Part shown: positions 8,796-19,966 of the stretch, piece by piece
Layout: each line of letters opens with the position of its first letter
How positions within the stretch are numbered: the first letter of the stretch is position 1
Source of the DNA: DALYLB01 sp033763135
GTDB lineage: Bacteria; Acidobacteriota; Blastocatellia; RBC074
Assembly (NCBI GenBank): GCA_033763135.1
Contig: JANRKY010000294.1
Span: forward strand, 1 to 64,000
Length of the DNA: 64,000 nucleotides
Reading direction: 5' to 3'
The notes under the pieces: model-generated
What the model was told of the DNA's origin: nothing
Databases searched by the model: none
What the model saw: only the letters and a program-made list of their open reading frames with translations
Made by a program: the position numbers and the translations under genes

Positions 8796-10502
8796 ATGCA
8801 TTGGCTCGATTGGGCGATCGTCGCGGCGTATCTGGTCTACGTTGTGTATGACGGGCTGCGATTGACGAAGCGGAGCAATGAAGTCGAGGGCTATTTTCTG
8901 GCGAATCGAAGTCTGCCCTGGTGGGCGGTCGGTTTGTCGGTGATGGCGACGCAGCTTTCGGCGATCACGCTGGTCAGCACGACGGGGCAGGCGTATGCGG
9001 ACGGGATGCGGTTCGTGCAGTTCTATTTCGGGCTGCCGTTCGCGATGATCGTTCTCTGCGTGACGGTGGTGCCGTTCTTTTATCGCGCCAAGGTCTATAC
9101 GGCCTATGAGTATCTGGAGCGGCGGTTCGACGCGAAGACGCGGGCGCTGGCGAGTTTCTGTTTTCTGATTCAGCGGGCGCTGGCGTGCGGCGCGGTGGTG
9201 GCGGCGCCGTCGGTGGTGCTCTCGATCGTGCTTGGGTGGAGCGAGTGGCAGACGATCCTGGTGATGGGGTTGACGACGACGATCTATACGATGTTCGGCG
9301 GGGTGCAGGCGGTGACCTGGACCGACGTCAAGCAGATGGTCGTGATCTTCGTCGGTCTCTTCGTGGTGCTCTATGTGATCGTCGATCAGTTTCCGCCGGG
9401 CGTCTCGATGGGCGAAGCGCTGACGCTGGCGAGCGCGGCGGGACGCTTGAAGACGGTCGATTTCAGCTTCAATCCGAACGAGACCTATACGCTCTGGTCG
9501 GGGCTGCTGGGCGGCTTCTTTCTGGCGATGGCCTATTTCGGCTGCGATCAGAGCCAGGTGCAGCGTTTTCTGACGGCGAAGTCCGTGTCGCAGGGGCGAA
9601 CGTCGCTGCTGATGAGCGCATTCGTCAAGATCCCGATGCAGTTTCTGATTCTGTTCATCGGGGTGATGGTCTTCGTCTTCTATCAGTTCGTGCAGCCGCC
9701 GATGATCTTCAAGGCGGACGATCGGGCGCGCGTCGAACTGAGCGCGCCGCATCAGACCGAATACTGGAAGCTGCAGGCGGAATATTCGCAGGCGTTTCTG
9801 ATGCGGCAGCAGGCGGCGCTGGCCTTTGCGCGGGCGGACGAACGGACGGACGTCGCGAATATCACGAAGAACAGTTATGTCGAATCGAACAAGCTCTTCA
9901 ATGACGTGCGCGGCCGGGCGGTGGGGCTGGTCAAGCGGGCGACGGGAAGCGAAAAATTCAACGACACGAACTACGTCTTTCCCTCGTTTGTGACGACCTA
10001 CGCGCCGGCCGGCGTGGTGGGACTGATCATTGCGGCGATCTTCGCGGCGGCGATGTCGACGATCTCGGCCGAACTGGCCTCGCTTTCGACGGCGACCGTC
10101 ATGGACTTCTATCGGCGCCATTTTCGAAAAGAGGCGGCCGATGCCCATTATCTCAAGGTTTCGAAGATCGCCACGGGCGCCTGGGGCGCCTTTGCGTGTC
10201 TGGTCGCGCTGAACGCGACGAAGCTCGGCTCGCTGATCGAGGTGGTCAACCGGTTCGGCTCCTATTTTTACGGTTCGCTGCTTGGGGTCTTTGTGCTGGC
10301 GATCGGGACGAAGCGGGCGAACGGGAACGGCGCCTTCTTCGGGCTGATTGCGGGCGTGGCGGTCGTGGCTGTGGTCGGGGCGTATTCGAAGATCAGCTTC
10401 CTCTGGTATAACGTGATCGGTTGCGTTGTGGTCGTGGTGGTGGGCATGCTTCTGAGCCTGATTTTCCCGAAAAAGAATGCCGAAAAAGAAAAGAATGGAT
10501 GA
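8796..10502 (+). CDS. Sodium/solute symporter, SSS family
   Basis: A 568-aa inner-membrane transporter of the SSS (SLC5-like) family, predicted to couple sodium entry to uptake of a sugar, amino acid or other small solute. It starts with a membrane segment (LDWAIVAAYLVYVVYDGLRL), followed by the typical NRSLPWWAVGLSVMATQLSAIT region and many further membrane segments. A hydrophilic loop of about 90 residues (roughly 305-395) sits between two membrane segments, as in several bacterial SSS proteins. The ATG at 8796 has AAGG 8 bases upstream; an upstream ATG would add a tail without SD. It runs directly into the PIG-L deacetylase gene (4-base gap), so the pair is an operon. This suggests uptake of a product released by that deacetylase; the substrate is inferred, not visible. 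Confidence 0.88.
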   Translation: MHWLDWAIVAAYLVYVVYDGLRLTKRSNEVEGYFLANRSLPWWAVGLSVMATQLSAITLVSTTGQAYADGMRFVQFYFGLPFAMIVLCVTVVPFFYRAKVYTAYEYLERRFDAKTRALASFCFLIQRALACGAVVAAPSVVLSIVLGWSEWQTILVMGLTTTIYTMFGGVQAVTWTDVKQMVVIFVGLFVVLYVIVDQFPPGVSMGEALTLASAAGRLKTVDFSFNPNETYTLWSGLLGGFFLAMAYFGCDQSQVQRFLTAKSVSQGRTSLLMSAFVKIPMQFLILFIGVMVFVFYQFVQPPMIFKADDRARVELSAPHQTEYWKLQAEYSQAFLMRQQAALAFARADERTDVANITKNSYVESNKLFNDVRGRAVGLVKRATGSEKFNDTNYVFPSFVTTYAPAGVVGLIIAAIFAAAMSTISAELASLSTATVMDFYRRHFRKEAADAHYLKVSKIATGAWGAFACLVALNATKLGSLIEVVNRFGSYFYGSLLGVFVLAIGTKRANGNGAFFGLIAGVAVVAVVGAYSKISFLWYNVIGCVVVVVVGMLLSLIFPKKNAEKEKNG

Positions 10503-10506
10503 AGCC

Positions 10507-13152
<2,646 letters not shown>

Positions 13153-13274
13153 GCCGATCGGCAGGATCAACAGGATGTCTTCTCGAAGGAGCCCTCTGTT
13201 GTTCCTGCCGGTTCGCCCGAATCACTTGCTCGTGTCCGGCCGGACGCCGGCAATTTCCGGACGAGGCTCTAAAT

Positions 13275-13371
13275 ACATTCGGACAGGAAATATCAACCAC
13301 GGGAAACACGGGGATCAAGAATCATCGACGCCCCGTGCTCCCCGTGGTTGAGTTTCCAGGTCAGAATGTTT
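13275..13371. repeat. Palindromic intergenic repeat, copy 1 (family B)
   Basis: Inverted repeat in the gap before the methyltransferase gene. The left arm has CAACCACGGG and CACGGGG; the right arm has CCCCGTG and CCCGTGGTTG. The outer part pairs imperfectly (ACATTCGGACAGGAAA against TTTCCAGGTCAGAATGT). The same design, including ACATTCGGACAGG, recurs at 62864-62998, so this is a repeat family and not a unique terminator. Confidence 0.8.
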
Positions 13372-13436
13372 CCTGGGCCGAGATTGTCAGGGAATCAGCG
13401 TTTCATCATTTTTGTTCTGTACGGAGGAATAGAACC

Positions 13437-14150
13437 ATGTATCCATCAATGTTTCGCACCGTTGCAATGTTGTGTCTGGCCTTCGTTTCGGCGACTTGGG
13501 CGCTTGCCCAGCAACCTGTTGAAGGCGGCAAGAAAATCGCCGAACAAAACAGACAATTTCAAGACAAGGCGCTCGATCTTGAAATGTGGAAGAACCGTTT
13601 CGAGGTGGAAAGCCGCGAAGTCTATGCGCACCGCGACGCGCTCGTCGCGGCGCTCAAACTCAAGCCCGGCCAGCGCGTCGCCGATGTCGGCGCGGGAACC
13701 GGCGCGTTTATGGCTGCAATGCTCAAGCAGGTCGCCGACAGCGGACACTATTTTGCCGTGGACATTTCGCCGCGCTTTCTCGAACTCATCCGCGAGCGCG
13801 CCGAAACCGGCAAACACGCGAACGTGACGACGGTGCTGGGCGCCATCACAAGCATCACCTTGCCGGCCAACTCCGTCGACGCCGTCTTCATTTGCGACAC
13901 CTATCATCATTTCGAAAAGCCCGAACCAGTGCTGGCTTCGATTCATAAAGCGATGAAAAAAGGCGGCACGCTCGTGGTGGTGGATTTCATTCGCGAACCG
14001 GGCAAGTCGAGCGCGTTCAGTTTGGAGCACATTCGCGCTTCGCAAGCCGTCTTTCGCAAGGAGATCGAAACCGCCGGGTTCGCCTACCAGGAAGACGTGA
14101 AAGTCGATGGCTTGAAAGAAAATTACGTCATGCGCTTCGTTAAACCATAG
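13437..14150 (+). CDS. Class I SAM-dependent methyltransferase with a signal peptide
   Basis: A 237-aa protein with a Rossmann methyltransferase core: motif I VADVGAGTGAFMAAML (about 79-94), an acidic residue after the second strand (FAVDISPRFLE), then SVDAVFICDTYHHFEKP and the post-motif VVVDFIREPG. The N-terminus (MFRTVAMLCLAFVSATWALA) is a clear signal peptide, which is odd because SAM is cytosolic. Related exported methyltransferase-like proteins are annotated in environmental bacteria without known function. The ATG at 13437 has GGAGG at 13423-13427. The open frame extends about 480 bases upstream through a repeat and is not coding there. It has its own leader and is followed by a strong hairpin, so it is probably monocistronic. 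Alternatively the signal-like segment is a membrane anchor. Confidence 0.82.
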   Translation: MYPSMFRTVAMLCLAFVSATWALAQQPVEGGKKIAEQNRQFQDKALDLEMWKNRFEVESREVYAHRDALVAALKLKPGQRVADVGAGTGAFMAAMLKQVADSGHYFAVDISPRFLELIRERAETGKHANVTTVLGAITSITLPANSVDAVFICDTYHHFEKPEPVLASIHKAMKKGGTLVVVDFIREPGKSSAFSLEHIRASQAVFRKEIETAGFAYQEDVKVDGLKENYVMRFVKP

Positions 14151-14161
14151 ACGGAGACAAT

Positions 14162-14239
14162 CTCCATTCTCCCTTCTCAATTTCGGGCAAGCAGTCGTCG
14201 TCCTCTTTGCCGGGAAATTGAGAAGGCGAAATGGAGAAT
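14162..14239. repeat. Long hairpin between the methyltransferase and permease genes
   Basis: Inverted repeat with arms CTCCATTCTCCCTTCTCAAT (from 14162) and ATTGAGAAGGCGAAATGGAG (ending near 14237), closed by GGGCAA/TTGCC near the loop. It could end transcription of the methyltransferase gene, but it is longer and less GC-rich than a standard intrinsic terminator and resembles the other palindromic repeats here. Confidence 0.65.
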
Positions 14240-14268
14240 ATCGGCCTGGATGCGGTCTGTGGATTTCC

Positions 14269-15558
14269 ATGAGTCAATCATCAAAAAAGCTGGGGCTTGT
14301 AACGCTGACCAGCCTGGTCATCGCCAATATGATCGGCGCCGGCGTCTTTACGACGTCGGGCTTTGCGCTGGCTGATCTGGGGTCGCCCAAGTGGGTCATG
14401 GCGGGCTGGCTGGTCGGCGGATTGATCGCGTTGTGCGGTGCGCTCAGTTACGGCGGGCTCGTGCGCCATTTGACCGAATCGGGCGGTGAATACCTTTTTC
14501 TCGCCCGCTTCATTCATCCCGTCGTCGGCTTTCTGGCCGGCTGGGTTTCGCTGCTCGCGGGCTTTACCGGCGCAACAGCGTTCGCGGCGTTGGGATTGGA
14601 AACCTATTTGTCATTCTTGCGACCGGCGTGGTTGCCATCGGGCGCGATTGCAATTGCGGTCGTCTTGCTGTTCACCGCATTGCATAGCTTTCGCGTATCG
14701 CTTGGCGCGGCTGCGCAAAACGCCAGCGTGCTGCTCAAGCTTTCGCTGCTGGTCGTGTTCCTCGTGATCGTATTCTTTTCGCCTCCGGTCAGCGCCGCGC
14801 CGCATCCCGTCGCGCCATTCTCGCTGCTGGCGTTTGCCGGCTCGCTTGTGTGGGTTTCCTTGAGCTATTCAGGCTTTAACGCGGCCATCTATATCGCGGG
14901 CGAAGCCGAAGACGCCCGGCGCAACGTGCCGCGCGCGCTGTGGCTGGGCGCCCTGATCACGATGGTTTTCTATCTCGCGTTGAATGCGGTGTTTGTCTAT
15001 CTGCCGCCCTTTCAAACCGTCGTCGGCCAACCCGACGTGGCCGCCGCCGCGGCGCAGGCGATCGGCGGCGACAAGCTGGCGGCGTTCATTCGCGTGATCA
15101 TCGCGCTGGCGCTCTTCACTTCGGTCTCTTCGATGATCATGGCCGGGCCGCGCGTATACGCGCGCATGGCCAGCGACGGCGTCTTTCCGCGCGTGTTCCG
15201 CTTTACGGGCGAAGTCCCGCGCGCCGCCATCCTGCTGCAATCGGCGCTCGTCATTCTCGTGATTCTCGTCTCGAGTTTGAAGGGCCTGCTCGGTTATCTC
15301 GGCTTGACGCTCTCCCTTTGCACCGCCTTGACGGTCTCTTCGATTTTTGTGGTGCGTCGCAAAGAAGCCGTGATTGTGACAGGCTATCCGTTCACGCCCG
15401 TGTTGTATGTCGGCGCCGTGCTCGTGTTCGCGGCGCTCTCGCTCAAGCGCAATCCGTGGGAAATTCTCGGCACGGCGTTCACCGTCGCGAGCGGTTTGTG
15501 CGCGTATTGGCTGATCAACAGGCGGACGCCCGCGCGAAGCAGGGGCGCTCTCAGTTAG
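14269..15558 (+). CDS. APC-superfamily amino acid permease
   Basis: A 429-aa inner-membrane transporter of the amino acid/polyamine/organocation superfamily. The first membrane segment contains the family signature TSLVIANMIGAGVFTTSGFAL, followed by LGSPKWVMAGWLVGGLIALCGALSYGGL and EYLFLARFIHPVVGFLAGWVS. About twelve membrane segments are visible. It most likely takes up or exchanges amino acids; specificity cannot be read from the sequence. I start it at ATG 14269 (MSQSSKKLG); the upstream in-frame part lies in the hairpin repeat. The ribosome site is weak (GGA only). Confidence 0.88.
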   Translation: MSQSSKKLGLVTLTSLVIANMIGAGVFTTSGFALADLGSPKWVMAGWLVGGLIALCGALSYGGLVRHLTESGGEYLFLARFIHPVVGFLAGWVSLLAGFTGATAFAALGLETYLSFLRPAWLPSGAIAIAVVLLFTALHSFRVSLGAAAQNASVLLKLSLLVVFLVIVFFSPPVSAAPHPVAPFSLLAFAGSLVWVSLSYSGFNAAIYIAGEAEDARRNVPRALWLGALITMVFYLALNAVFVYLPPFQTVVGQPDVAAAAAQAIGGDKLAAFIRVIIALALFTSVSSMIMAGPRVYARMASDGVFPRVFRFTGEVPRAAILLQSALVILVILVSSLKGLLGYLGLTLSLCTALTVSSIFVVRRKEAVIVTGYPFTPVLYVGAVLVFAALSLKRNPWEILGTAFTVASGLCAYWLINRRTPARSRGALS

Positions 15559-15643
15559 CCGCATCGCGCCTTGCTTAGCGCGGGATGTCTTTGCGTTGAG
15601 GGGCAAACTGCGGTCGTGCGGCAATGCAAGAAGGAAAAACAAC

Positions 15644-17107
15644 ATGCAAACCGTTGACGCTCGCCTGGTGAGACGCACATTCGTCAGGCTCGATTTTCTG
15701 GCGTTCTGTCTGGTGCTGGTCTTCGCGGCGGGCCGCGCCGATGCGCAGTGGACGCAGTTTCGCGGACCGAACGGGGCCGGGGTCGGCGCGGCCGCGGAAT
15801 ATCCCGTCGAGTTTTCGCCCGCCAAAAACATGGCCTGGAAAGCGTCGGTTCCCTATGGGCAGTCTTCGCCGGTGGTGGTCGGAACCCGGTTGTACGGCAC
15901 GGCGAGCGAGGGCGATCGTCTGATCACATTCTGTCTGGACACGCGGACGGGCCGGGAGGTATGGCGTCGGGAGGCCCGTCGCGAGCGGGCGCTCGAAATC
16001 TACAAGGCGAACGATCCCGCCTCGCCGACGCCGGCGGCGGATGAACGCGGCGTCGTGGTCTTTTTTCCGGAACTGGGGTTGATCTCATACGACACCGACG
16101 GGAAGACGCGCTGGATCCATCGCCTGGGCCCCTTCAATAATTTCTACGGAATGGCGGGGTCGCCGATCATCGCCGACGGACTGGTTGTGCTGGTCTGCGA
16201 TCAGCTGGCGAAGGCGTTTGTCATCGCGCTCGATCGGGGGACGGGGCGGCAGCGATGGCGGGCGGAGCGGCCGGGCGTGCCGCTCGGCTGGTCGACGCCG
16301 ATGATCTTTCGACCGGACGGGGCGCGAGCGGATTTGATTGTGCTCGGTTCCTCGCGGCTCGACGCGTACGATCTCGCGTCCGGCGCCCCCCGCTGGTGGT
16401 TGCCGATCGCGTCGAGCGGATCGATGGGTACGCCGCTGGCGAACGGTGACACGCTGCTCGTCTCCACGCTGGGCAGCAATGAGCCGTGGGCGCCGACCTT
16501 CGCGTCGACGCTGTCGAAATACGACAAGGACAAGGACGGACGCCTCACGTCGGCCGAGTTCCGCGGCGACCCCGATCTCGGGAAGCATTTCGGCTGGATC
16601 GATGAAAACGACGACAAGTTCATTGTCGTCGAGGAATGGGACAAGATGCGGGCGTTCGATGTGGGGGAATGGGGCGCGATCGCCGTCCGGCCCGGCAACG
16701 CGCGGGGCGCGCTCGAACCGGCTGCGGTTCGCTGGCGCTTTCAGAAGAATATCCCGTATGTTCCCACGCCGCTGCTCTATCAAGGGATCTATTATCTGGT
16801 GAAGACCGGCGGCATCGTCACCTCGCTCGATCCCGCGACCGGTCGCCTGTTGAAACAGGGCCGGAGCCCCGGTGCGCTCGGCGAATACAATGCCTCTCCC
16901 GTCGCCGCGGACGGCAGGATCTTTCTGGCAAGCGCCGAAGGCAAGATCACCGTTCTCAAAGCCGGCGCCGAGTGGGACGTGCTCGCCGTCAACGACATCG
17001 GCGACGAGATCAGCGCCACCCCCGCCCTGAGCGAGGGAAGCGTCTTTGTCCGAACGCGCACGACGCTCTATTGCTTCCGCAGCGCTCTCCGAAAGACAGA
17101 TCCTTGA
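15644..17107 (+). CDS. Exported PQQ-type beta-propeller protein with an EF-hand
   Basis: A 487-aa exported protein. A signal peptide (to about 37, ending GRADAQ) is followed by WTQFRGPNGAGV, the start typical of PQQ-like propeller proteins of Acidobacteria and Planctomycetes. Blades carry repeats such as LDTRTGREVWRRE, LDRGTGRQRWRAE and LDPATGRLLKQG. At residues 294-305 it has an EF-hand loop (DKDKDGRLTSAE), so calcium binding is likely. Whether PQQ is bound is uncertain; many members act as scaffolds and not dehydrogenases. AGAAGG lies about 9 bases before ATG 15644; the earlier in-frame ATG lacks a site. Confidence 0.82.
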   Translation: MQTVDARLVRRTFVRLDFLAFCLVLVFAAGRADAQWTQFRGPNGAGVGAAAEYPVEFSPAKNMAWKASVPYGQSSPVVVGTRLYGTASEGDRLITFCLDTRTGREVWRREARRERALEIYKANDPASPTPAADERGVVVFFPELGLISYDTDGKTRWIHRLGPFNNFYGMAGSPIIADGLVVLVCDQLAKAFVIALDRGTGRQRWRAERPGVPLGWSTPMIFRPDGARADLIVLGSSRLDAYDLASGAPRWWLPIASSGSMGTPLANGDTLLVSTLGSNEPWAPTFASTLSKYDKDKDGRLTSAEFRGDPDLGKHFGWIDENDDKFIVVEEWDKMRAFDVGEWGAIAVRPGNARGALEPAAVRWRFQKNIPYVPTPLLYQGIYYLVKTGGIVTSLDPATGRLLKQGRSPGALGEYNASPVAADGRIFLASAEGKITVLKAGAEWDVLAVNDIGDEISATPALSEGSVFVRTRTTLYCFRSALRKTDP

Positions 17108-17386
17108 TCGCAGCTTTTTGCGTGTGCACGCGCTCCGTCTGCGCGCGCCGGGCCCGGCCCGATCGATCCTGATCGGGGCGGCATCCGGCTGGAGCGCGGT
17201 CCGGGGGCGCGGCGCGCCAGCGATCGTCGCATGTAGTACCGCGTTTACGCGGCTGCGTGCGCCATCAGGCCGATATTCGCAGACGGACTCATAAAGAATA
17301 GCCTTGCGTCACGGGCGCCTGACGGCGAGACGGGGACGACGTGACGCGCTGTCGGCTGGTCGCGGCCCATCCGGCCCCGACCAGCG
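17108..17386. other. Gap between convergent genes with a half-copy repeat
   Basis: About 280 bases with no gene. At 17229-17256 is CGCATGTAGTACCGCGTTTACGCGG split over one arm, sharing its first ten bases and spacing with the family D palindrome at 41997-42068. A looser inverted pair (GCGTCACG and CGTGACGC, about 17305-17350) could act as a terminator for either convergent gene. Confidence 0.4.
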
Positions 17387-18589
17387 TCAGGGCCGTCCGT
17401 TCGTCAGCCAGTCCAGCGTGAAGCGCGCCAGCGTCAGTTGTCCGGTATACGAAGCGCTGCGCGCGGGGCTGTTGCCTTCATAGAAACAGAGGATCGTTCC
17501 ATCTTTGGCCACCGCCAGATCGGAATAGCCGCTGGGTCCCGGCTCCAGCGTCCTGATGACGGGCCAGGTGCGGCCTTCGTCGTGGCTGAGTCTGATGGAA
17601 AGATTCTTGCGGTCGCGCCCGCCGCCGGGCGTCTCCTTGCCGTCGGCGCGCGTCAGGTTGTGCGGATTGGCGAAGAGCAGCCGGCTGGGCCTGGCGCTGA
17701 ACCGCACCAGACTCGCCATGCAGATGGGGTCGATCAGTTCGTCGTGAAAGACCGGCGCGGACCACCCGGTCGCGCCGTCCCTGCTCGTCGTAACGGCGCG
17801 GCGATTGGCTTTGGAAAGACTGCGCATGTTGAGCAGCGTTCGCCCATCGTTGAGCTGCGCGACCACGGTTTCGTTCGGACTGACGAGGTCGGGCGCATCG
17901 AGCCCGATGATGTCGCCCGCGCGCCACGTTCGGCCGTGATCGTCGCTGTATATCACGGACGTCACCGACGGACCGTGTCCATTGCCCGTTTCGCCGAGCG
18001 AAAGCCAGACCGGGACGACGAGCCGCCCGTTTTTCAGCTGAATGCCATGCGCCGGGCCGGTGGCGATCACGCGCCAATTGTAGCGCGACCGAAACGCCTC
18101 GAATGTGGACGTGATTTCGACCGGCTTCGTAAACGTCCGCCCCTCGTCCTCACTGCGCATGTAAAAGCAGCGCGCATACTCCAGACAGAACAGAAAGTGA
18201 ACCGCGCCGGTCTGCCGATCCGCGATCGCGACGGGATTGTTGTAAGTCACGTCATCCGGCGCGCCCTGCTTCTTTTCCAGCGCGACGGGATTGCGGCTCT
18301 TGGGGCCTTCAACCTCGGCAATTCTGCGCGGCGCGTCCCAGGTTCTGCCATGATCGCCGCTGCGGCGCAACAGAATGTCGATCGTGCCCCAATCGCTGCC
18401 GCTGAATTTGCGCGCCTCGCAATACGCCAGCGCCGTGCCGCGCCGCGTTACGATCAGGCCCGGAATGCGATAGAGCTTGTAGCCGCCCTGGTCCGCCTCG
18501 AACAGCGCCTGCTTCTCCAAGTGCGGCCCGGGAGAGAACGCCGCCAGCGCGCCGCCGGCGACAATGAAATCTCGTCTGGTTATCTTCAT
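17387..18589 (-). CDS. Exported exo-alpha-sialidase-like protein (BNR/Asp-box propeller)
   Basis: A 400-aa six-bladed propeller of the sialidase superfamily, predicted to release terminal sialic acid or a related sugar in the periplasm. A Tat signal (MKITRRDFIVAGGALAAF) starts the protein. The YRIPG motif (about 41-45, arginine-triad region) and an EAR motif follow. Asp-boxes are visible: SGDHGRTW, SEDEGRTF, SDDHGRTW, SHDEGRTW. A later YNWRVIATGPAHGIQL and FYEGNS supply likely active-site arginine, glutamate and tyrosine positions. I chose the ATG at 18589 because it begins the Tat signal; a TTG at 18622 is less likely. It is the last gene of a four-gene minus-strand operon with two sulfatases and a TonB-receptor-like protein, which supports a role in degrading sulfated sialoglycans. 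Confidence 0.85.
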   Translation of the reverse strand: MKITRRDFIVAGGALAAFSPGPHLEKQALFEADQGGYKLYRIPGLIVTRRGTALAYCEARKFSGSDWGTIDILLRRSGDHGRTWDAPRRIAEVEGPKSRNPVALEKKQGAPDDVTYNNPVAIADRQTGAVHFLFCLEYARCFYMRSEDEGRTFTKPVEITSTFEAFRSRYNWRVIATGPAHGIQLKNGRLVVPVWLSLGETGNGHGPSVTSVIYSDDHGRTWRAGDIIGLDAPDLVSPNETVVAQLNDGRTLLNMRSLSKANRRAVTTSRDGATGWSAPVFHDELIDPICMASLVRFSARPSRLLFANPHNLTRADGKETPGGGRDRKNLSIRLSHDEGRTWPVIRTLEPGPSGYSDLAVAKDGTILCFYEGNSPARSASYTGQLTLARFTLDWLTNGRP

Positions 18590-18655
18590 CAGTTCGCAAT
18601 GTACGTCGGAGAATCCCCGCAACGCGAATGGAATGCCGCGACGGGCGGATCAAAC

Positions 18656-19966
18656 TCATTTCACGACGAAACGCGGCTTGTGCGCGTTCATCTCCTGATC
18701 CCACGCCGTCAGCTTGGCGCGCAGCTCTTTTACCTTGTCCTGCCGTTCATAATACAGGTTCCGGCGTTCGCCGGGATCGCGGTCGAGATCAAAGAGCAGC
18801 AGCCCCACGCTGGTGGCTTGCGTGACCAGTTTCCAGTTGCCGGAGCGAATCGCCTGTTGCCGAAAACCTGCGCGATCGATGCGCCAGCACAGGGTGCGGT
18901 CCTGCGCAGGTTGTCTGCCCTGCAGCACGGGCAACAGGTCGATGCCGTCGAGCTGCCGTTCGGGCCTGACCCCCGCTGCCGCAAGGATCGTCGCCGTCCA
19001 ATCCATCGTGATGGCCACCTGATTCGAGACTTTGCCCCTGGGCAGCGCCGCGGGCCAGCGCGCCAGCCCGGGCACGTGAATGCCGCCTTCCCACAACGTT
19101 CCCTTCGTATTGAAATACGGCCCCATATCCGACAGCCGTTCGCCGCCGTTGTCGCTGGTAAAGACCACCAGCGTGTCTTTCGCGATGCCCATCTGATCGA
19201 GCGTGTTCAGCACCTGCCCGACGGAACTGTCGATGTTCTGCATCATCTCGATGTAATCGGCCCGCGTGCCGTCGAACCAGGTCGCTTTCGTGCGCACCAT
19301 GTCCGGCCGATTCGGGCGCTGGAACGGCCAATGCACCGAGTTGAACGCGAGGTACAAAAAGAACGGCTTCTCTTTTTGCCGCTTCACGAAATCCACGGAA
19401 CGTCTGGTGATATGATCGGTCAGGAAGCCCTCGACAAACGTCTCCTGCTCCTGTTCCCGCAGATCGTGTTCGCCGTTGTTTTCCTTGTGGGAATAATGAT
19501 CTACGTTGCCGCTGAGAATGCCGAAGAATTCATCGAAGCCATGCGCGTTCGGCGAAAATTCGGGCTTGTAGCCCAGATGCCACTTGCCCATCAACGCCGT
19601 CGCGTAGCCGTTGTTCTTCAGCATCCGCGCGATCGATGTCTCTTCAACCGGCAAGCCCGGTTCTTTCACGCCGGGGCCGAACGCCCACTCGAGGCCTACG
19701 CGTTGTTGATACCGCCCGGTGATGAACCCGGCGCGCGTCGGCGTGCAGACGGGGCCGTTGGAATAGGCTTGTGTGAGTTTGACGCCCTCCCGGGCGAGCC
19801 GGTCGATGTTTGGCGTGCGAATGTCCCTGGAGCCATAGCTGCTCAAGTCGGCATAGCCCATGTCGTCCACCAGGATGAAGATGACATTGGGTTTGCGCGT
19901 CGGCTGCGCGAGCGCGGACCAGCAGAGCAACGACAGAGCGACGAATTGGAACGCGATGGTTTTCAT
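18656..19966 (-). CDS. Exported sulfatase (arylsulfatase family), first of two
   Basis: A 436-aa formylglycine-dependent sulfatase. A signal peptide (to about 20) is followed by PNVIFILVDDMGYADLSSYG (metal ligands D34, D35), the modification motif CTPTR (C74), GKWHLG and VVFTSDNGG. The Cys-type motif means it needs a formylglycine-generating enzyme, not seen in this window. It should hydrolyse sulfate esters on a glycan or aryl substrate. The ATG overlaps the stop of the preceding sulfatase gene by 4 bases (ATGA), so translation is coupled. The sialidase follows with a gap of about 66 bases. Confidence 0.93.
   Translation of the reverse strand: MKTIAFQFVALSLLCWSALAQPTRKPNVIFILVDDMGYADLSSYGSRDIRTPNIDRLAREGVKLTQAYSNGPVCTPTRAGFITGRYQQRVGLEWAFGPGVKEPGLPVEETSIARMLKNNGYATALMGKWHLGYKPEFSPNAHGFDEFFGILSGNVDHYSHKENNGEHDLREQEQETFVEGFLTDHITRRSVDFVKRQKEKPFFLYLAFNSVHWPFQRPNRPDMVRTKATWFDGTRADYIEMMQNIDSSVGQVLNTLDQMGIAKDTLVVFTSDNGGERLSDMGPYFNTKGTLWEGGIHVPGLARWPAALPRGKVSNQVAITMDWTATILAAAGVRPERQLDGIDLLPVLQGRQPAQDRTLCWRIDRAGFRQQAIRSGNWKLVTQATSVGLLLFDLDRDPGERRNLYYERQDKVKELRAKLTAWDQEMNAHKPRFVVK

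Noticed and set aside
8566..8865. Short open frames inside the palindrome
   Set aside because: They read through inverted repeats, and similar translations arise at the second copy, so they are products of the repeat.
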